6,209 bases of DNA, taken from the NCBI GenBank assembly GCA_937916005.1, contig CALGIA010000266.1, positions 1 through 6,209 on the forward strand, given 5' to 3'. Both the position numbers and the translations under genes were made by a program. Positions 1 to 5,724 of this stretch are shown one piece after another. Each line of letters begins with the position of its first letter. Within the stretch, counting starts at the first letter, position 1. Below the pieces are notes generated by a model that saw only the letters and a list, made by a program, of their open reading frames with translations, made no database searches and was not told the origin of the DNA. Source of the DNA: an uncultured Rhodospirillaceae bacterium (GTDB lineage Bacteria > Pseudomonadota > Alphaproteobacteria > MPNO01).

Positions 1-292
1 GGGTGGCTGCCGTGACATCGATATCGTCAACTCCGATGGTGAATTTGGCGATGATGCGCAGATCGCCGGAACTCTGCATGATCGCCCGTGAGATCGGGCT
101 CGACCGGATCGATGTTCCGGTCAGGGCATGGGCGCCCTTCGCCAGCTCGCACATCACGGCCTCGTTGTCGCCCATGGGGGTATGCCACGACGCCTCGCCC
201 ATGGTCAGTTCGCAACCGGCATCTTCCAGCATCCTATGGGTTTTGCCGGTTTCGTCATTGGGCGCGAATATGAATACTTTTGCCTTGGACAT
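1..292 (-). CDS. D-isomer specific 2-hydroxyacid dehydrogenase, N-terminal fragment (cut by window edge)
   Basis: Reading the minus strand from the ATG at 292 gives 97 codons without a stop, running off the left edge. The protein starts MSKAKVFIFAPNDETGKTHR. The segment LRIIAKFTIGVDDIDVTAAT (residues 78-97) closely resembles the end of the N-terminal catalytic lobe of NAD-dependent D-2-hydroxyacid dehydrogenases (2-Hacid_dh; SerA, glyoxylate reductase and hydroxypyruvate reductase relatives), where an IxxxTIGVDDID-like stretch precedes the NAD domain. The preceding GTSIRSSPISRAIMQSS fits the usual 'will it be allowed, who is to be excluded' strand-helix of that lobe. The family reduces 2-oxoacids to D-2-hydroxyacids, or the reverse, in the cytoplasm. 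The Rossmann fold and the catalytic Arg, Glu and His lie outside the window, so substrate cannot be assigned. A GGGAGA ribosome site lies about 11 nt upstream of the ATG. The gene is divergent from the iron alcohol dehydrogenase. Family call is fairly sure; specific function unknown. Confidence 0.8.
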   Translation of the reverse strand, partial: MSKAKVFIFAPNDETGKTHRMLEDAGCELTMGEASWHTPMGDNEAVMCELAKGAHALTGTSIRSSPISRAIMQSSGDLRIIAKFTIGVDDIDVTAAT

Positions 293-312
293 TGTGGTTT
301 GTTCTCCCGGCA

Positions 313-350
313 CTTTGCTATTCAATTGTTCCGACGACTATATCATATCT
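313..350 (+). promoter_or_regulatory. Candidate promoter for the iron alcohol dehydrogenase in a divergent intergenic region
   Basis: The 74-nt gap between the two divergent start codons (293-366) is AT-richer than its flanks. On the plus strand TTGCTA (315-320) is followed after 18 nt by TATATC (339-344), each matching four of six bases of the sigma-70 consensus. A start near 350 would leave a very short leader that still holds the GAGAGG ribosome site. On the minus strand TATAGT (complement of 337-342) could be a -10 box for the 2-hydroxyacid dehydrogenase, which would make the two promoters overlap. The palindrome CAATTG is at 323-328. This is consensus matching by eye only. Confidence 0.3.
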
Positions 351-354
351 GACT

Positions 355-360
355 GAGAGG
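355..360 (+). promoter_or_regulatory. Ribosome binding site fixing the alcohol dehydrogenase start
   Basis: GAGAGG sits 6 nt upstream of the ATG at 367. It supports that ATG over the in-frame TTG at 280. The TTG would add 29 residues with no family resemblance and would overlap the start of the divergent gene. Confidence 0.65.
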
Positions 361-366
361 TTCATA

Positions 367-1485
367 ATGGCGGTACTCCCCGGTTTTCCCACGGTGAATT
401 TCGATTTTGGCGCGGTTGACACCCTGGCCGGCGAATTGGCGGCGCGCGGAATCCGCCGCCCCTTGATCATCACCGATAAGGGCCTGGTTAAACATGGCGT
501 GGTGGAAAAACTGCTGGCCGCCTTGCCCGGCAATCCGGACGTTGCGGTCTATGATGATATTCCGCCCAACCCCACCGTGGCCGGCATTGAAGGCGCGCAG
601 GCCATGTACCGGGAACAGGGCTGCGACGGCATCGTCGCCCTGGGCGGCGGGTCGGTGCTGGATTCGGGCAAGGCCCTGCGGGTTGCGGTCACCCATGCGG
701 AGCCGATCATCGAATATCTGAAAGACCCGTCCAAAATCACCTCCAATGTCGCGCCCTATATCACGCTGCCGACCACGGCGGGGACCGGGGCCGAAATCAC
801 CTTCGGCGGCGGCATTCATCCCGCGCCCGGCGAACATCAGCTCGGCATCCGCAGCCCCCATGTACGGCCCGACCTGGCCATCTGCGACCCGGATCTGACC
901 CTGACCCTGCCGCCGATCCTGACTGCGGGAACCGGGATGGACGCGCTGTCCCATTGTGTCGAAGGCTATCTGTCCAACAATATCAACCCGCCGGTCGAAG
1001 CCATCGCCCTCGACGGCATCGCGCGGGTCGCCAAATATGTCCAGCGCGCCACCGAACACGGCGACGACCGGGAAGCGCGCTGGCACATGCTGATGGCCGG
1101 GCTTCAGGGCGGCATGGCGATCTATATGGGGCTCGGGCCGATCCACGTGCTGGGCCATGTCTTCGCCGACAGCCCGCTGCATCACGGCGCGCTGATCACC
1201 GCGTCGGCGCCGGCGGTGATGCGCTATTTCGAACCCCATTTCCCCGACCAGCTGGCGAAGCTGGCGGACGCCATGGGGCTGGCGGCCGGAACATCCGTGG
1301 CCGATGGCATCACCGAGCTCAACACCCGCATCGGCCTGAAATCCAGCGTGCGGGAGCTGGGCTATCCGAACGACGATCTCGACGCGCTCTCGGAATATGC
1401 GGCGGGGGTCCATTTCAACGCCACCTCACCCCGCAGACCGACCCGCGAGGACTATCGGAACATCATCGCCGACGCCCTGGGCTAG
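367..1485 (+). CDS. Iron-containing alcohol dehydrogenase (Fe-ADH family), 372 aa
   Basis: A complete cytoplasmic NAD(P)-dependent dehydrogenase of the group III, iron-activated family (FucO, AdhB/ZmADH2, butanol dehydrogenases), which interconverts alcohols and aldehydes or ketones. The N-terminal dinucleotide-binding domain carries GGGSVLDSGKAL (residues 93-104), the family's GGGSxxDxxK loop, and PTTAGTGAE (135-143). The all-helical metal domain starts with MDALSHCVEGY (191-201). By comparison with FucO the four iron ligands should be D192, H196, H260 and H273, with H264 as the extra conserved active-site histidine; all are present. The loop between H264 and H273 appears one residue shorter than in FucO. 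The C-terminal PTREDYRNIIADAL matches the usual end of the family, and length is typical (about 380). Maleylacetate reductase, a cousin found in aromatic pathways, is unlikely because that group lacks the full iron ligand set. The substrate cannot be named. It is divergent from a 2-hydroxyacid dehydrogenase and convergent with the next gene. Confidence 0.93.
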   Translation: MAVLPGFPTVNFDFGAVDTLAGELAARGIRRPLIITDKGLVKHGVVEKLLAALPGNPDVAVYDDIPPNPTVAGIEGAQAMYREQGCDGIVALGGGSVLDSGKALRVAVTHAEPIIEYLKDPSKITSNVAPYITLPTTAGTGAEITFGGGIHPAPGEHQLGIRSPHVRPDLAICDPDLTLTLPPILTAGTGMDALSHCVEGYLSNNINPPVEAIALDGIARVAKYVQRATEHGDDREARWHMLMAGLQGGMAIYMGLGPIHVLGHVFADSPLHHGALITASAPAVMRYFEPHFPDQLAKLADAMGLAAGTSVADGITELNTRIGLKSSVRELGYPNDDLDALSEYAAGVHFNATSPRRPTREDYRNIIADALG

Positions 1486-1495
1486 GAGCTAGGAG

Positions 1496-1526
1496 CGCCG
1501 GTAGGCAGGTTTTGGCGAGGCCGGCG
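1496..1526. terminator. Weak inverted repeat between convergent genes; possible terminator
   Basis: CGCCGG (1496-1501) is the exact reverse complement of CCGGCG (1521-1526), giving a 6-bp GC stem with a 19-nt loop in the 62-nt gap between the convergent alcohol dehydrogenase and amidohydrolase genes. The loop is long and no T-run follows on either strand, so it is a poor intrinsic terminator. Nothing better is visible in this gap. Confidence 0.18.
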
Positions 1527-1547
1527 ACCGATTAACCCGCGAACCGC

Positions 1548-2624
1548 CTACAGCTTGATATCCAGCCCGTAGAGATCGATGCAGTTCTGGCTCAACACCC
1601 GTTTCTGCTTTTCAGGCTCGAGGTCGCCGATCTGACGGGCGATGAAGGCGCGCGAATTGGGCCAGGTCATGTTGGGGTGCGGGTAGTCGCTGGACCACAT
1701 GCAGTTTCTGTCGCCCCAGTGCTTCAGCGCCTGGCCGCCGGCATAATCATCCATGAAGGTCAGGTACATGTGATCTTCAAAAATTTCGCTGGGCAGCCGT
1801 GAAATGGCGAATTCGCCGCTGGGGTGGCCGGGCTTGGTGAAGCGCCGGTAGTAGTAATCATACTGCTGCAGGAGGAACGGCGCCCATCCGATCTCTCCTT
1901 CGACAATCGCCACCTTGAGCTTGGGATGACGTTCGAACACGCCCGACCAGATCAGGTCGTAAACCGTGGTGAAGATGTCGCTGGTCTTGGTATTGACCGA
2001 GCCACGCACCCGGTCCAGCCCTTCGCGCTTGAAACGGAAATAGTTGAATCCGGTGAGGATGTGGAAATGGATCGGCTGGCCCAGTTCCGCCGCCGCCGCC
2101 CAGAGTCTCTCATAATGATCCGACGTGAGCGGCAGGTCGGGATGGGGCACCTGCCAGATCAGCCCGCCCAGCAGGCCCATGTCGCTGCAGCGCTGCATCT
2201 CGGCAATCGCCACATCGATATCATAGACCGGGAGGCAGGGGATGGCGAACAGCCGGTTGGGCGACCCCTTGCAGAAATCGGCTATCCAGTCGTTATAGAC
2301 CCGGAAGGCTGCTTCCTGTTCCCGCTGTTCCTGCGCAAACAGGCCGAGCACGAATGTCGGATAGAGCACCTCCGCGGCCACGCCGTCCAGATCCATGTCC
2401 GTGATGCGGATTTTGGGGTCGACGCCGCCCTTGGGGCGGGTGTCGAGCATGATCTTGGGGCGATTTATGTTTTCGCGGATTTCCAACGGCAGTTCGTCGA
2501 ATATATCGACCGGCTCATCCACATGGCCGTCGGCAGATATGATGAATTCCGGAACCTTTTCAGCAGCTTTTTTCATTTCGTCGGTTGCGTAGCGCGCCGA
2601 CATGTCATCCAGAGCCATGGCCAT
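1548..2624 (-). CDS. ACMSD-type amidohydrolase (Amidohydro_2 family) with DxH metal motif, 358 aa
   Basis: A TIM-barrel metal-dependent hydrolase or decarboxylase of the Amidohydro_2 family (COG2159; relatives include aminocarboxymuconate-semialdehyde decarboxylase and aromatic acid decarboxylases). The first barrel strand reads ISADGHVDEP (29-38), so the classical HxH is D32-x-H34; this DxH plus EP form is common in one branch of the family. HFHILTG (186-192) supplies the histidine of a middle strand, and CMWSSDYPHPNMTWP (308-322) the conserved Asp (D313) of the last strands. Where canonical members have SHxGG, this protein has IVEGEIGW (240-247), so the second barrel histidine is missing. 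The start at 2624 is supported by AGGGGA 7 nt upstream; a second ATG two codons on is less well spaced. It is the second gene after DUF1330 (71-nt gap, same strand), suggesting co-transcription. The superfamily is certain. Whether it hydrolyses or decarboxylates, and on what substrate, is not known. Confidence 0.88.
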   Translation of the reverse strand: MAMALDDMSARYATDEMKKAAEKVPEFIISADGHVDEPVDIFDELPLEIRENINRPKIMLDTRPKGGVDPKIRITDMDLDGVAAEVLYPTFVLGLFAQEQREQEAAFRVYNDWIADFCKGSPNRLFAIPCLPVYDIDVAIAEMQRCSDMGLLGGLIWQVPHPDLPLTSDHYERLWAAAAELGQPIHFHILTGFNYFRFKREGLDRVRGSVNTKTSDIFTTVYDLIWSGVFERHPKLKVAIVEGEIGWAPFLLQQYDYYYRRFTKPGHPSGEFAISRLPSEIFEDHMYLTFMDDYAGGQALKHWGDRNCMWSSDYPHPNMTWPNSRAFIARQIGDLEPEKQKRVLSQNCIDLYGLDIKL

Positions 2625-2695
2625 CGAATTTTCCCCTTTTTATTATGAGACCCGTGCGGACCTTTCGCGTCAACCCGTCCCGTTACCCCATGTCG

Positions 2696-2989
2696 TCAGC
2701 CCATGCCGTCAACCAGCATCAGCTTGCTGATGGCGCCGGACTGGCGCAGCTTGATCAGGGGTTCGTAATCCGGATCGTAATACCAGGCGCGGGCGGCTTC
2801 CATTGTGGGGAATTCGACCACGATGGCCCGGTCGGGCAGGTCCCAGTCGCCTTCGAGCTTTTCCGCCGGTTTTCCGCCGACGATCTGGCGCCCGCCATGT
2901 TTCTCCATCAACGGAATCACGCCGGCGCGGTATTCCTCCATATAGGATGTATCGGTCAGGGTGAGTTGGGCGATCATATAGGCGGGCAT
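2696..2989 (-). CDS. DUF1330 family protein, 97 aa
   Basis: A small cytoplasmic protein of the DUF1330 family, which has a ferredoxin-like alpha/beta-barrel fold usually forming dimers and has no settled biochemical role. Hallmarks are MPAYMIAQLTLTD (1-13) as first strand, YRAGVIPLMEKHGGR (20-34) as first helix and turn, EGDWD (46-50), IVVEFPTMEAARAWY (56-70), DPDYEPL (72-78), and a last strand KLMLVDG (89-95). Length and order are exactly those of the family. A strong AGAGGA ribosome site lies 5 nt before the ATG. The gene precedes the ACMSD-type amidohydrolase on the same strand with 71 nt between them and no obvious terminator, so the two probably form an operon with DUF1330 first. Small dimeric barrels of this type often bind or process small metabolites; a helper role for the amidohydrolase is possible but is inference. 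Confidence 0.9.
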   Translation of the reverse strand: MPAYMIAQLTLTDTSYMEEYRAGVIPLMEKHGGRQIVGGKPAEKLEGDWDLPDRAIVVEFPTMEAARAWYYDPDYEPLIKLRQSGAISKLMLVDGMG

Positions 2990-3027
2990 TTCATTCCTCT
3001 CGGCGCATCACGAAAACCGCAGTCTGA

Positions 3028-3042
3028 GACCGTTGCACGGTC
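3028..3042. repeat. 15-bp inverted repeat upstream of DUF1330; possible operator
   Basis: GACCGT-TGC-ACGGTC is a perfect 6-3-6 inverted repeat centred about 45 nt upstream of the DUF1330 start codon, in the 250-nt region shared with the divergent CBS-BON gene. Its position suits a repressor site or a short leader hairpin for the DUF1330-amidohydrolase operon. I do not recognise the motif as belonging to a known regulator. Confidence 0.35.
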
Positions 3043-3119
3043 CGACGCAATCAAAATTAACATTTGGGAAAATGAGCCGGTTATCCCGTGAAGGCCGCAA
3101 AATCACCGGTCAGTCCAGC

Positions 3120-3139
3120 TTAATACAGGTTAATGACGG
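3120..3139 (+). repeat. Imperfect direct repeat TTAATnnnGG with 10-bp period
   Basis: TTAATACAGG (3120-3129) is followed directly by TTAATGACGG (3130-3139); seven of ten positions agree and the period is about one helical turn. The perfect palindrome CCCGCGCGGG follows at 3142-3151. It lies about 100 nt upstream of the CBS-BON start and could be a tandem regulator-binding site, or chance. Confidence 0.25.
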
Positions 3140-3190
3140 TACCCGCGCGGGGCGGCATGAATTGATGGTGTGAAGCAATCGTGTTTTCGA

Positions 3191-3205
3191 CCGCGCGGTG
3201 CGCGG
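3191..3205 (+). repeat. GC-rich 6-3-6 inverted repeat in the CBS-BON leader
   Basis: CCGCGC-GGT-GCGCGG forms a perfect 6-bp stem with a 3-nt loop, ending 21 nt before the AGGAGG ribosome site of the CBS-BON gene. It could be a leader hairpin or a protein site. It has the same 6-3-6 geometry as the repeat at 3028-3042, but unrelated sequence. Confidence 0.3.
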
Positions 3206-3226
3206 GTTCCCCGAAACGAATAAACC

Positions 3227-3232
3227 AGGAGG
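3227..3232 (+). promoter_or_regulatory. Consensus Shine-Dalgarno fixing the CBS-BON start
   Basis: A perfect AGGAGG lies 7 nt upstream of the ATG at 3240. This selects that ATG over the in-frame GTG at 3198, which would place the Shine-Dalgarno sequence inside the gene and add 14 residues that do not belong to a CBS domain. Confidence 0.85.
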
Positions 3233-3239
3233 AAGAGAA

Positions 3240-3941
3240 ATGCTGGCCAAGGACATCATGACGACAAATGTGATCACCATATCGCCCGATCTCACCGTGT
3301 CCGGGATTGCGGCCCTATTGCTCAAGAAACGCATCAGCGCGGTTCCGGTGGTTGATTCGGGCCATCGGATCGTGGGCATGGTCAGCGAAGGCGATTTGCT
3401 GCACCGTCCCGAAAGCGGCACGGAAAGGCGCCGGGGGTCATGGTGGTTGAACCTGTTCACGGCATCCCAGGACCTGGCGGCGGATTATGCCAAGTCCCAT
3501 GGTGCGCGCGCCGCCGATGTCATGACCACCGAGGTCGTGACGGCGCCCGATGACATGCCGGTCGACGAAATCGCCCGAATCCTGGAGGAACATCACATCA
3601 AGCGGGTTCCCGTGGTTCGAGACGGCCGGCTGGTTGGCATTGTGAGCCGCGCCAATCTGCTCCAGGGCCTCGCCACCGGGAAGCAGGCCCCAACCTCGCC
3701 GAGCGCCGCCCCCGATCAGGCCATCCGCGACAACATCCTGCATACGTTGAAAAACGAGGAATGGGCAAACCTGACCTATGCCAATGTCACGGTGGAAGAC
3801 GGCGTTGCCCATCTCTGGGGCGTGGCGGAGACCGAGGCGCAGATCAAGGCGCTGGAGGTGGCCGTGGGAAATGCAACGGGCGTGACAGCGGTAAAAAATC
3901 ACATGAGCGTGACCTCCCGGTTCATGTATTACGGCGAATAA
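3240..3941 (+). CDS. CBS-CBS-BON domain protein, 233 aa
   Basis: A soluble protein with two CBS domains and a C-terminal BON domain. CBS1 spans about residues 3-57 (MLAKDIMTTNVITISPD at the start, then RISAVPVVDSGHRIVGMVSE and GDLL). CBS2 spans about 92-145 (DVMTTEVVTAPDD, HIKRVPVVRDGRLVGIVSR, ANLL). Between them is a linker containing SWWLNLF and LAADYAKSHG, typical of this architecture in alphaproteobacteria. The BON domain, about 159-226, begins DQAIRDNILHTL and ends with GVTAVKNHMSV. CBS pairs bind adenosyl nucleotides (AMP, ATP, related) and signal energy state; BON domains are associated with membrane or phospholipid binding. No signal peptide or transmembrane segment is visible, so it is likely cytoplasmic or peripheral. 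It is divergent from DUF1330 and convergent with the second amidohydrolase, with no clear functional link to either. Domain calls are secure; partner and ligand are unknown. Confidence 0.92.
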   Translation: MLAKDIMTTNVITISPDLTVSGIAALLLKKRISAVPVVDSGHRIVGMVSEGDLLHRPESGTERRRGSWWLNLFTASQDLAADYAKSHGARAADVMTTEVVTAPDDMPVDEIARILEEHHIKRVPVVRDGRLVGIVSRANLLQGLATGKQAPTSPSAAPDQAIRDNILHTLKNEEWANLTYANVTVEDGVAHLWGVAETEAQIKALEVAVGNATGVTAVKNHMSVTSRFMYYGE

Positions 3942-3951
3942 TCTGAACCGT

Positions 3952-3964
3952 CCGGGACGCCCGG
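3952..3964 (+). terminator. Short GC hairpin after the CBS-BON gene; weak terminator candidate
   Basis: CCGGG-ACG-CCCGG gives a perfect 5-bp stem with a 3-nt loop, 10 nt after the CBS-BON stop codon. No U-run follows, so it is at best a weak intrinsic terminator. The rest of the 145-nt convergent gap (3942-4086) shows nothing else I can support. Confidence 0.3.
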
Positions 3965-4086
3965 GCTGCTCGAAGCTGACAGGAGTCCGCTAAGCTATTG
4001 AGGTTGCCGGAAAACGCGTTCGGACGAGGCGACCGCTACGATACACGGATTTTCTCTTCTACGGCGGATCGAGCAATGTCGGGTCG

Positions 4087-5145
4087 TCAGGAAAGCGCCC
4101 TGACCCGCGGAAGCAGCCGATGCGCATTCTCGTAATCGATGGCGCGCAGCTCAGCTTCGTCGAAACATCCGCATTCGCGCAGGCCTTCGACATGCTCTTT
4201 GGTATTTCGAAATGGATAATCCGTGCCGAACAAAATCTGTTCTGACGAAACCAGCTGGGTCAATGACGACATCGCGTAAACATGCGAGGCCTGCGCCGTA
4301 TCGTAGTAGAATTTTTGTAATTCATGGAGCACGCCGTTCGGGATCTTTTCCCTCAGCGATGGATTTGCCTGCGCCAGCCGGGTAAAACGCTCGGTGATGA
4401 ACGGCATGGTGCCGCCGGCGTGCGACCAGATGAATTTGATGTCCGGATACTTGTTCGCCGTCCCGCTGAACACTGTGCGCGCGATGGCGCGTGCGGTGTC
4501 GGTTCCGTATTCGATCGCGGCATCGCGAATGTCGGGCAGCAGGTTCTTGCAGCAAACCGGCGAGTCGGGGTGGACGTACACGACAGCCTTTCTTCGGTTA
4601 AGCTCTTCGTAAACCGGGTCGAACAGTGGATCGCCGAGCCAGATATCCCGGTAGTTCGTGAACAGGCCGATGCCATCCCCCTTCAACTGATCGAGACCGT
4701 ACTCGATCTCCCGCAGACTCGCCTCCACGTCGGGGAGCGGCAGAGCCACGAACATTCCGAAGCGCGTGGGATGATCCTGCACCAGCCTGGCCGAATAATC
4801 GTTCGCTTCGCGCACCATGCGGCGCATTCGATCGATGTCGCCGAACCAGAAGCCCGGTGTCGTCACGGTTGTGACCGAGGTGGTCGTACCTCCTTCGTCC
4901 ATGTCCTCGATCATTTTTTCCAGGCTCCACCCGGTGACCGCGCCGCCGATATCGCGCAGCTGTACGCCGTCAAGTTCCGCAAGATATTGGGGTGGCGCGA
5001 TGTGCGTATGCACGTCGATTCGGGGTGAGGAGGAAGCGCCGCCCGCACCGGTATCGCCGCCGCCCGAGATACAGGTTCCGCGTGGTGGACAATTTTCGAA
5101 ACGATCAATTTGTTGGACGTCGATGGCGCCGGCAAAATACTTCAT
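4087..5145 (-). CDS. ACMSD-type amidohydrolase (Amidohydro_2 family) with canonical metal ligands, 352 aa
   Basis: A TIM-barrel, metal-dependent enzyme of the Amidohydro_2 family, close in style to the aminocarboxymuconate-semialdehyde decarboxylase and aromatic-acid decarboxylase branch. Metal ligands are visible: RIDVHTHIAPPQYL (42-55) gives H46 and H48, VVYVHPDSP (188-196) gives H192, FIWSHAGGTMPF (238-249) gives H242, and ILFGTDYPF (304-312) gives D309. The segment FYYDTAQASHVYAMSSL (279-295), just before the Asp strand, is also typical. The enzyme could be a non-oxidative decarboxylase or a C-N/C-C hydrolase; sequence alone does not decide. Odd: about 40 residues precede the first barrel strand, with two Cys (C19, C25) and a Gly/Ser-rich stretch (28-40), and no Tat or Sec signal. 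The ATG at 5145 has AAGAGG 5 nt upstream, and no other start codon lies between it and the metal motif. It is divergent from the LigI-type gene. Confidence 0.92.
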   Translation of the reverse strand: MKYFAGAIDVQQIDRFENCPPRGTCISGGGDTGAGGASSSPRIDVHTHIAPPQYLAELDGVQLRDIGGAVTGWSLEKMIEDMDEGGTTTSVTTVTTPGFWFGDIDRMRRMVREANDYSARLVQDHPTRFGMFVALPLPDVEASLREIEYGLDQLKGDGIGLFTNYRDIWLGDPLFDPVYEELNRRKAVVYVHPDSPVCCKNLLPDIRDAAIEYGTDTARAIARTVFSGTANKYPDIKFIWSHAGGTMPFITERFTRLAQANPSLREKIPNGVLHELQKFYYDTAQASHVYAMSSLTQLVSSEQILFGTDYPFRNTKEHVEGLRECGCFDEAELRAIDYENAHRLLPRVRALS

Positions 5146-5212
5146 GGTTTCCTCTTGCGATTATGTCCGGTGGCGAACCGAAAACGTGGAACGTCACGAG
5201 GCGTTTCTACCG

Positions 5213-5221
5213 AGTATATCA
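5213..5221 (-). promoter_or_regulatory. Candidate extended -10 promoter for the second amidohydrolase
   Basis: On the minus strand TGATATACT reads as TG-n-TATACT, an extended -10 element with five of six -10 bases. No good -35 box lies 16-18 nt upstream, as is usual for extended -10 promoters. Transcription would start near 5206, giving a leader of about 60 nt before the ATG at 5145. Found by eye. Confidence 0.35.
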
Positions 5222-5396
5222 AGTCGGCTCGTGGCGCAGCTCCGAGTCCAGAGAAACTATTCCGCCCGGCTTGAGGAAACAAGCGTGGGAACAAGTGCTC
5301 AAATATTATGACCGTCCCTTTGGCGCTGAACGGAAGTCAGTCGGGCCAAAAACTTCGTCTGCTTGGTCCCCTGTATCAGACGTCCGGTGGATGGAT

Positions 5397-5432
5397 TTCC
5401 GAATAAAAATTGGAAACTTCTGCTTTTTTCCA
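5397..5432. repeat. Cluster of TTCC/GGAA inverted half-sites
   Basis: TTCCGAATAAAAATTGGAA (5397-5415) is a near-palindrome: TTCC-g-AAT pairs with ATTGGAA around an A-rich centre with one unpaired base. Its right half TGGAAA (5411-5416) pairs again with TTTCCA (5427-5432) across 10 nt. Three alternating half-sites in 36 bp, in the AT-richest part of the gap, look like a regulator-binding site, though no regulator gene is in the window. Confidence 0.3.
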
Positions 5433-5552
5433 GGACCGGACATTCCGCGTGTCGCCACTGACAGCCGCTTATGATTCGGAACGAACTCTACGGCTCGATA
5501 GACCCTGCTGTTAACGGCTCATACAATCTCGCCCGTCAGTTGCTTTGAACTT

Positions 5553-5576
5553 AACATAGCCGAAAACATAGCCGAA
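5553..5576 (+). repeat. Perfect 12-bp tandem duplication
   Basis: AACATAGCCGAA occurs twice in immediate succession (5553-5564 and 5565-5576), followed by a partial GAACAT. Such a short exact duplication suggests recent slippage or a doubled protein site, about 150 nt upstream of the LigI-type gene. Confidence 0.7.
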
Positions 5577-5708
5577 GAACATCTCCCGAGACGATTTACG
5601 GTGTATGCGGGTTGCACGTCGAGCCGTTGCGGGCCAAGCTCAACGGGTTCGGAGGGCTCCAAGAGGGAAATCCCGGAATAGAGTAGCCCTCGCCGCGGAT
5701 ATTCGAGC

Positions 5709-5715
5709 AGGAGAG
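5709..5715 (+). promoter_or_regulatory. Ribosome binding site of the LigI-type gene
   Basis: AGGAGAG lies 9 nt before the ATG at 5725. An in-frame TAG at 5716-5718 immediately upstream rules out any earlier start, so the start codon is well fixed. Confidence 0.75.
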
Positions 5716-5724
5716 TAGGACAGG

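Larger units (their letters stand above)
5146..5724. other. 579-nt intergenic gap between divergent amidohydrolase-superfamily genes
   Basis: No convincing gene lies here. Reading frames that cross it are shadows of the flanking genes or give low-complexity, Arg- and Pro-rich peptides without family resemblance. What it holds: an extended -10 candidate for the leftward gene (5213-5221), an array of TTCC/GGAA half-sites (5397-5432), a 12-bp tandem duplication (5553-5576), a 9-bp direct repeat GTCCGGTGG (5165-5173 and 5382-5390), a repeated ACGGCTC (5490-5496 and 5514-5520), and the ribosome site of the rightward gene. A weak plus-strand promoter could be TTGAAC (5545-5550) with CATAGC (5567-5572). 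At 579 nt the gap is long for a divergent control region, so it may hold a small RNA, an unrecognised short gene, or decayed sequence. Confidence 0.5.

Noticed and set aside
280..366. TTG-initiated 29-residue N-terminal extension of the alcohol dehydrogenase
   Set aside because: No family resemblance, it overlaps the divergent gene's start, and a well-spaced ribosome site points to the ATG at 367.
343..1413. Long 356-codon open frame on the minus strand
   Set aside because: Antisense shadow of the alcohol dehydrogenase: Arg-, Gln- and His-rich composition and no recognisable domain.
367..1485. Maleylacetate reductase, which would fit an aromatic pathway
   Set aside because: The protein keeps the full set of iron ligands (D192, H196, H260, H273), as in true iron alcohol dehydrogenases.
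1824..2648. 274-codon open frame on the plus strand
   Set aside because: Antisense shadow of the first amidohydrolase, whose motifs are clear on the other strand.
4324..5028. 234-codon open frame on the plus strand
   Set aside because: Antisense shadow of the second amidohydrolase.
5165..5390. GTCCGGTGG direct repeat (5165-5173 and 5382-5390) as possible mobile element ends
   Set aside because: Only 9 bp, same orientation, with no transposase-like frame or inverted ends between the copies.
5308..5406. 32-codon ATG-to-TAA frame inside the intergenic gap
   Set aside because: No good ribosome site, no recognisable features, and a length expected by chance.
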